Shown here: positions 62,869-64,000 of the stretch, piece after piece
Layout of the letters: each line of letters begins with the position of its first letter
Position numbering within the stretch: position 1 is the first letter of the stretch
NCBI GenBank assembly: GCA_025558095.1
Contig: JAIVFI010000011.1
Location: 1 to 64,000, forward strand
Reading direction: 5' to 3'
DNA: 64,000 bases
Source: Hyaloraphidium curvatum
Lineage: Eukaryota; Monoblepharomycota; Hyaloraphidiomycetes; Hyaloraphidiales; Hyaloraphidiaceae
Program-made: the position numbers and the translations under genes
Notes under the pieces: model-generated
What the model was told of the DNA's origin: nothing
Seen by the model: the letters and a program-made list of their open reading frames with translations, nothing else
The model's database searches: none

Positions 62869-64000
62869 ATGCCTTCGCTTCCTGCTGTTCCCACGGTCGA
62901 GCTCGGCCGCACGGGCGTGCGAGTGTGGGTCCGCCTTCCCTGCCCGTCGCGACGCTTTGTGACGTCTCCCTGGCGGACGACGCGTTCGGCCCCTCCCCTC
63001 GTCTTGGAACCAACCAAAGCTCCGCCCTGGGCTTTGGGGCCATGGGCCTCAGCGAGTTCTACGCGCCGGACCTCTCGCAGGAGGACCAGTTCATCGATTT
63101 GCTGGGCAAGTGCTCGCAATACGGAGTCACGTTCATCGATACGGCGGACATGGTCGGTCGGCTTCACGGTCGCGTTTCCGGTAGTCCTGACGCCCGGAAC
63201 AGTACGGCTCGGGGGCGAACGAGGAGCTCATCGCCAAGGCGATCAAGAAGTTCGGACGCGACAAGTGTTGGGTTCCGGGCTCCCGCGCCGCTGACACAAG
63301 CTGAACTCGCGGGCCCTCCAGTCTTCATCTCGACCAAGTTCGGCATCGTCCGCGACTTCGAGAAGCGCTCCGGCGCGCGGCTCGGCATCCGCGGCGACCC
63401 CGAGTACGTCCGCCAGGCCTGCGAGGCCAGCCTGAAGCGGCTCGGGGTCGAACAGATCGACCTGTACACGCAGCACCGCGTGGACCCCAAGACGCCGATC
63501 GAGGAGACGGTCAAGGCGATGAAGAAGCTGCAGGACGAGGGCAAGGTCAAGTACCTCGGGCTGTCCGAGGCGTCGGTCGAGACAATCAAGAGGGCGCACG
63601 CAGTTGCGCCCATCTCGGCGTTGCAATCCGAATACAGCTTGTGGGCGACCGACGTAGGCTCTTTTCTGATCTTCTCGACGACTTCTGACCAATCGACCCC
63701 AGACGGAGCCCCAGATCAAGCTCTGCGAGGACCTTGGCATCACCTTTGTCGCCTACTCCCCCCTCGGTCGCGGCTTCCTCTCGGGCGAGATTACCAAGCC
63801 CAGCGACCTCAAGGACGGCGACTTTCGCAAGTTCCTGCCCCGTTTCTCGGGCGACAGTTTTGCCAAGAACATTGATCTCGTGGTGCGTGTCTGCCTGCGA
63901 CGCGCCTCGAGCCTCTTCGATACCCGCCGTCCCCCAGAACAAGGTCAAGGAGGTCGCAAAGCGCAAGGGGTGCACCCCGTCGCAGCTGGCTCTGGCGTGG
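62869..64000 (+). CDS. Aldo-keto reductase, 5' part (runs off the window)
   Basis: Six exons seen: 62869-62924, 63020-63152, 63203-63266, 63322-63653, 63703-63882, 63938-64000+. Frame is continuous to the window end (276 codons). The start reads [20 protein letters not shown] across the first splice. Active-site motifs FIDTADMYG (Asp, Tyr), ISTKFG (Lys) and YTQHRVD (His), then [14 protein letters not shown]. It resembles AKR13-type enzymes (pyridoxal-reductase-like or yakuC-like). NADPH-dependent carbonyl reduction is expected. The third intron uses a GTTGGG donor. It is not a close copy of the aldo-keto reductase at 48369. Confidence 0.9.

Noticed and set aside
1-64000. CRISPR array, bacterial operons, rRNA genes
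   Set aside because: No regularly spaced identical repeats with spacers, no Shine-Dalgarno-linked gene strings and no rRNA-like sequence. Introns and TF families point to a fungal nuclear genome.

Overview
The window looks like nuclear DNA of a GC-rich, intron-rich fungus. Supporting signs are a Zn2Cys6 cluster factor (3247-5010), a second gene with half of such a cluster (39268-41590), a third protein with only the middle-homology region, many short introns (about 45-130 nt) with CTGAC-like branch points, a tricalbin, and fungal-type aldo-keto reductases. Introns placed by eye mostly start GTGGGN or GTGCGN. The phylum cannot be fixed from sequence alone; an early-diverging fungus is my guess. 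Most ORFs visible in this base composition are shadows. Gene models below were built by joining exons by protein similarity, reading phase and splice signals, and most coding sums are exact multiples of three.

Layout. 1-3.2 kb: gene-poor DNA with a compact gag-only LTR retrotransposon (1116-3223, minus) with identical 230-bp LTRs, a 5-bp target duplication and a self-priming signal. 3.2-8.3 kb: two transcription-factor-like genes. 8.9-16.3 kb: small membrane proteins, an F-box protein, a broken multi-TM gene, an NTF2/SnoaL-like gene with one nucleotide missing, and a fucosyltransferase-like gene. 16.4-19.9 kb: a seven-exon secreted protein of unknown family (1028 aa). 20.7-25.1 kb: an SDR, a type II membrane protein and a protein with a PP1-docking-like motif. 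25.3-33.2 kb: an oxidative-metabolism neighbourhood of two divergent GFA-domain genes, a Baeyer-Villiger monooxygenase, a SET protein and an FMO. 34-45.3 kb: a WD40 protein, an F-box-like protein, a Zn-cluster factor, a second SET protein and a DUF3445 heme oxygenase-like protein. 45.5-48.2 kb: the tail of an ABC ATPase and two tandem GT14 glycosyltransferases, the second a pseudogene. 48.4-53.4 kb: an aldo-keto reductase, then a divergent FetB/ALS3-like permease and FetA/STAR1-like ATPase separated by 1.4 kb holding a roughly 19-20 bp periodic repeat array. 53.5-64 kb: a zinc-finger/SWIRM chromatin protein, a tricalbin, a small EXPERA-like membrane protein and the 5' part of another aldo-keto reductase.

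Functional themes: the ATPase and permease probably form one metal-type ABC transporter. The BVMO, FMO, SDR, aldo-keto reductases and GFA proteins suggest redox handling of carbonyl compounds. The GT14, fucosyltransferase-like and type II proteins suggest Golgi glycosylation. The most unusual items are the self-priming gag-only element, the linked FetAB-like pair with its repeat array and a decayed ATPase tail elsewhere, and the duplicated SWIRM architecture.
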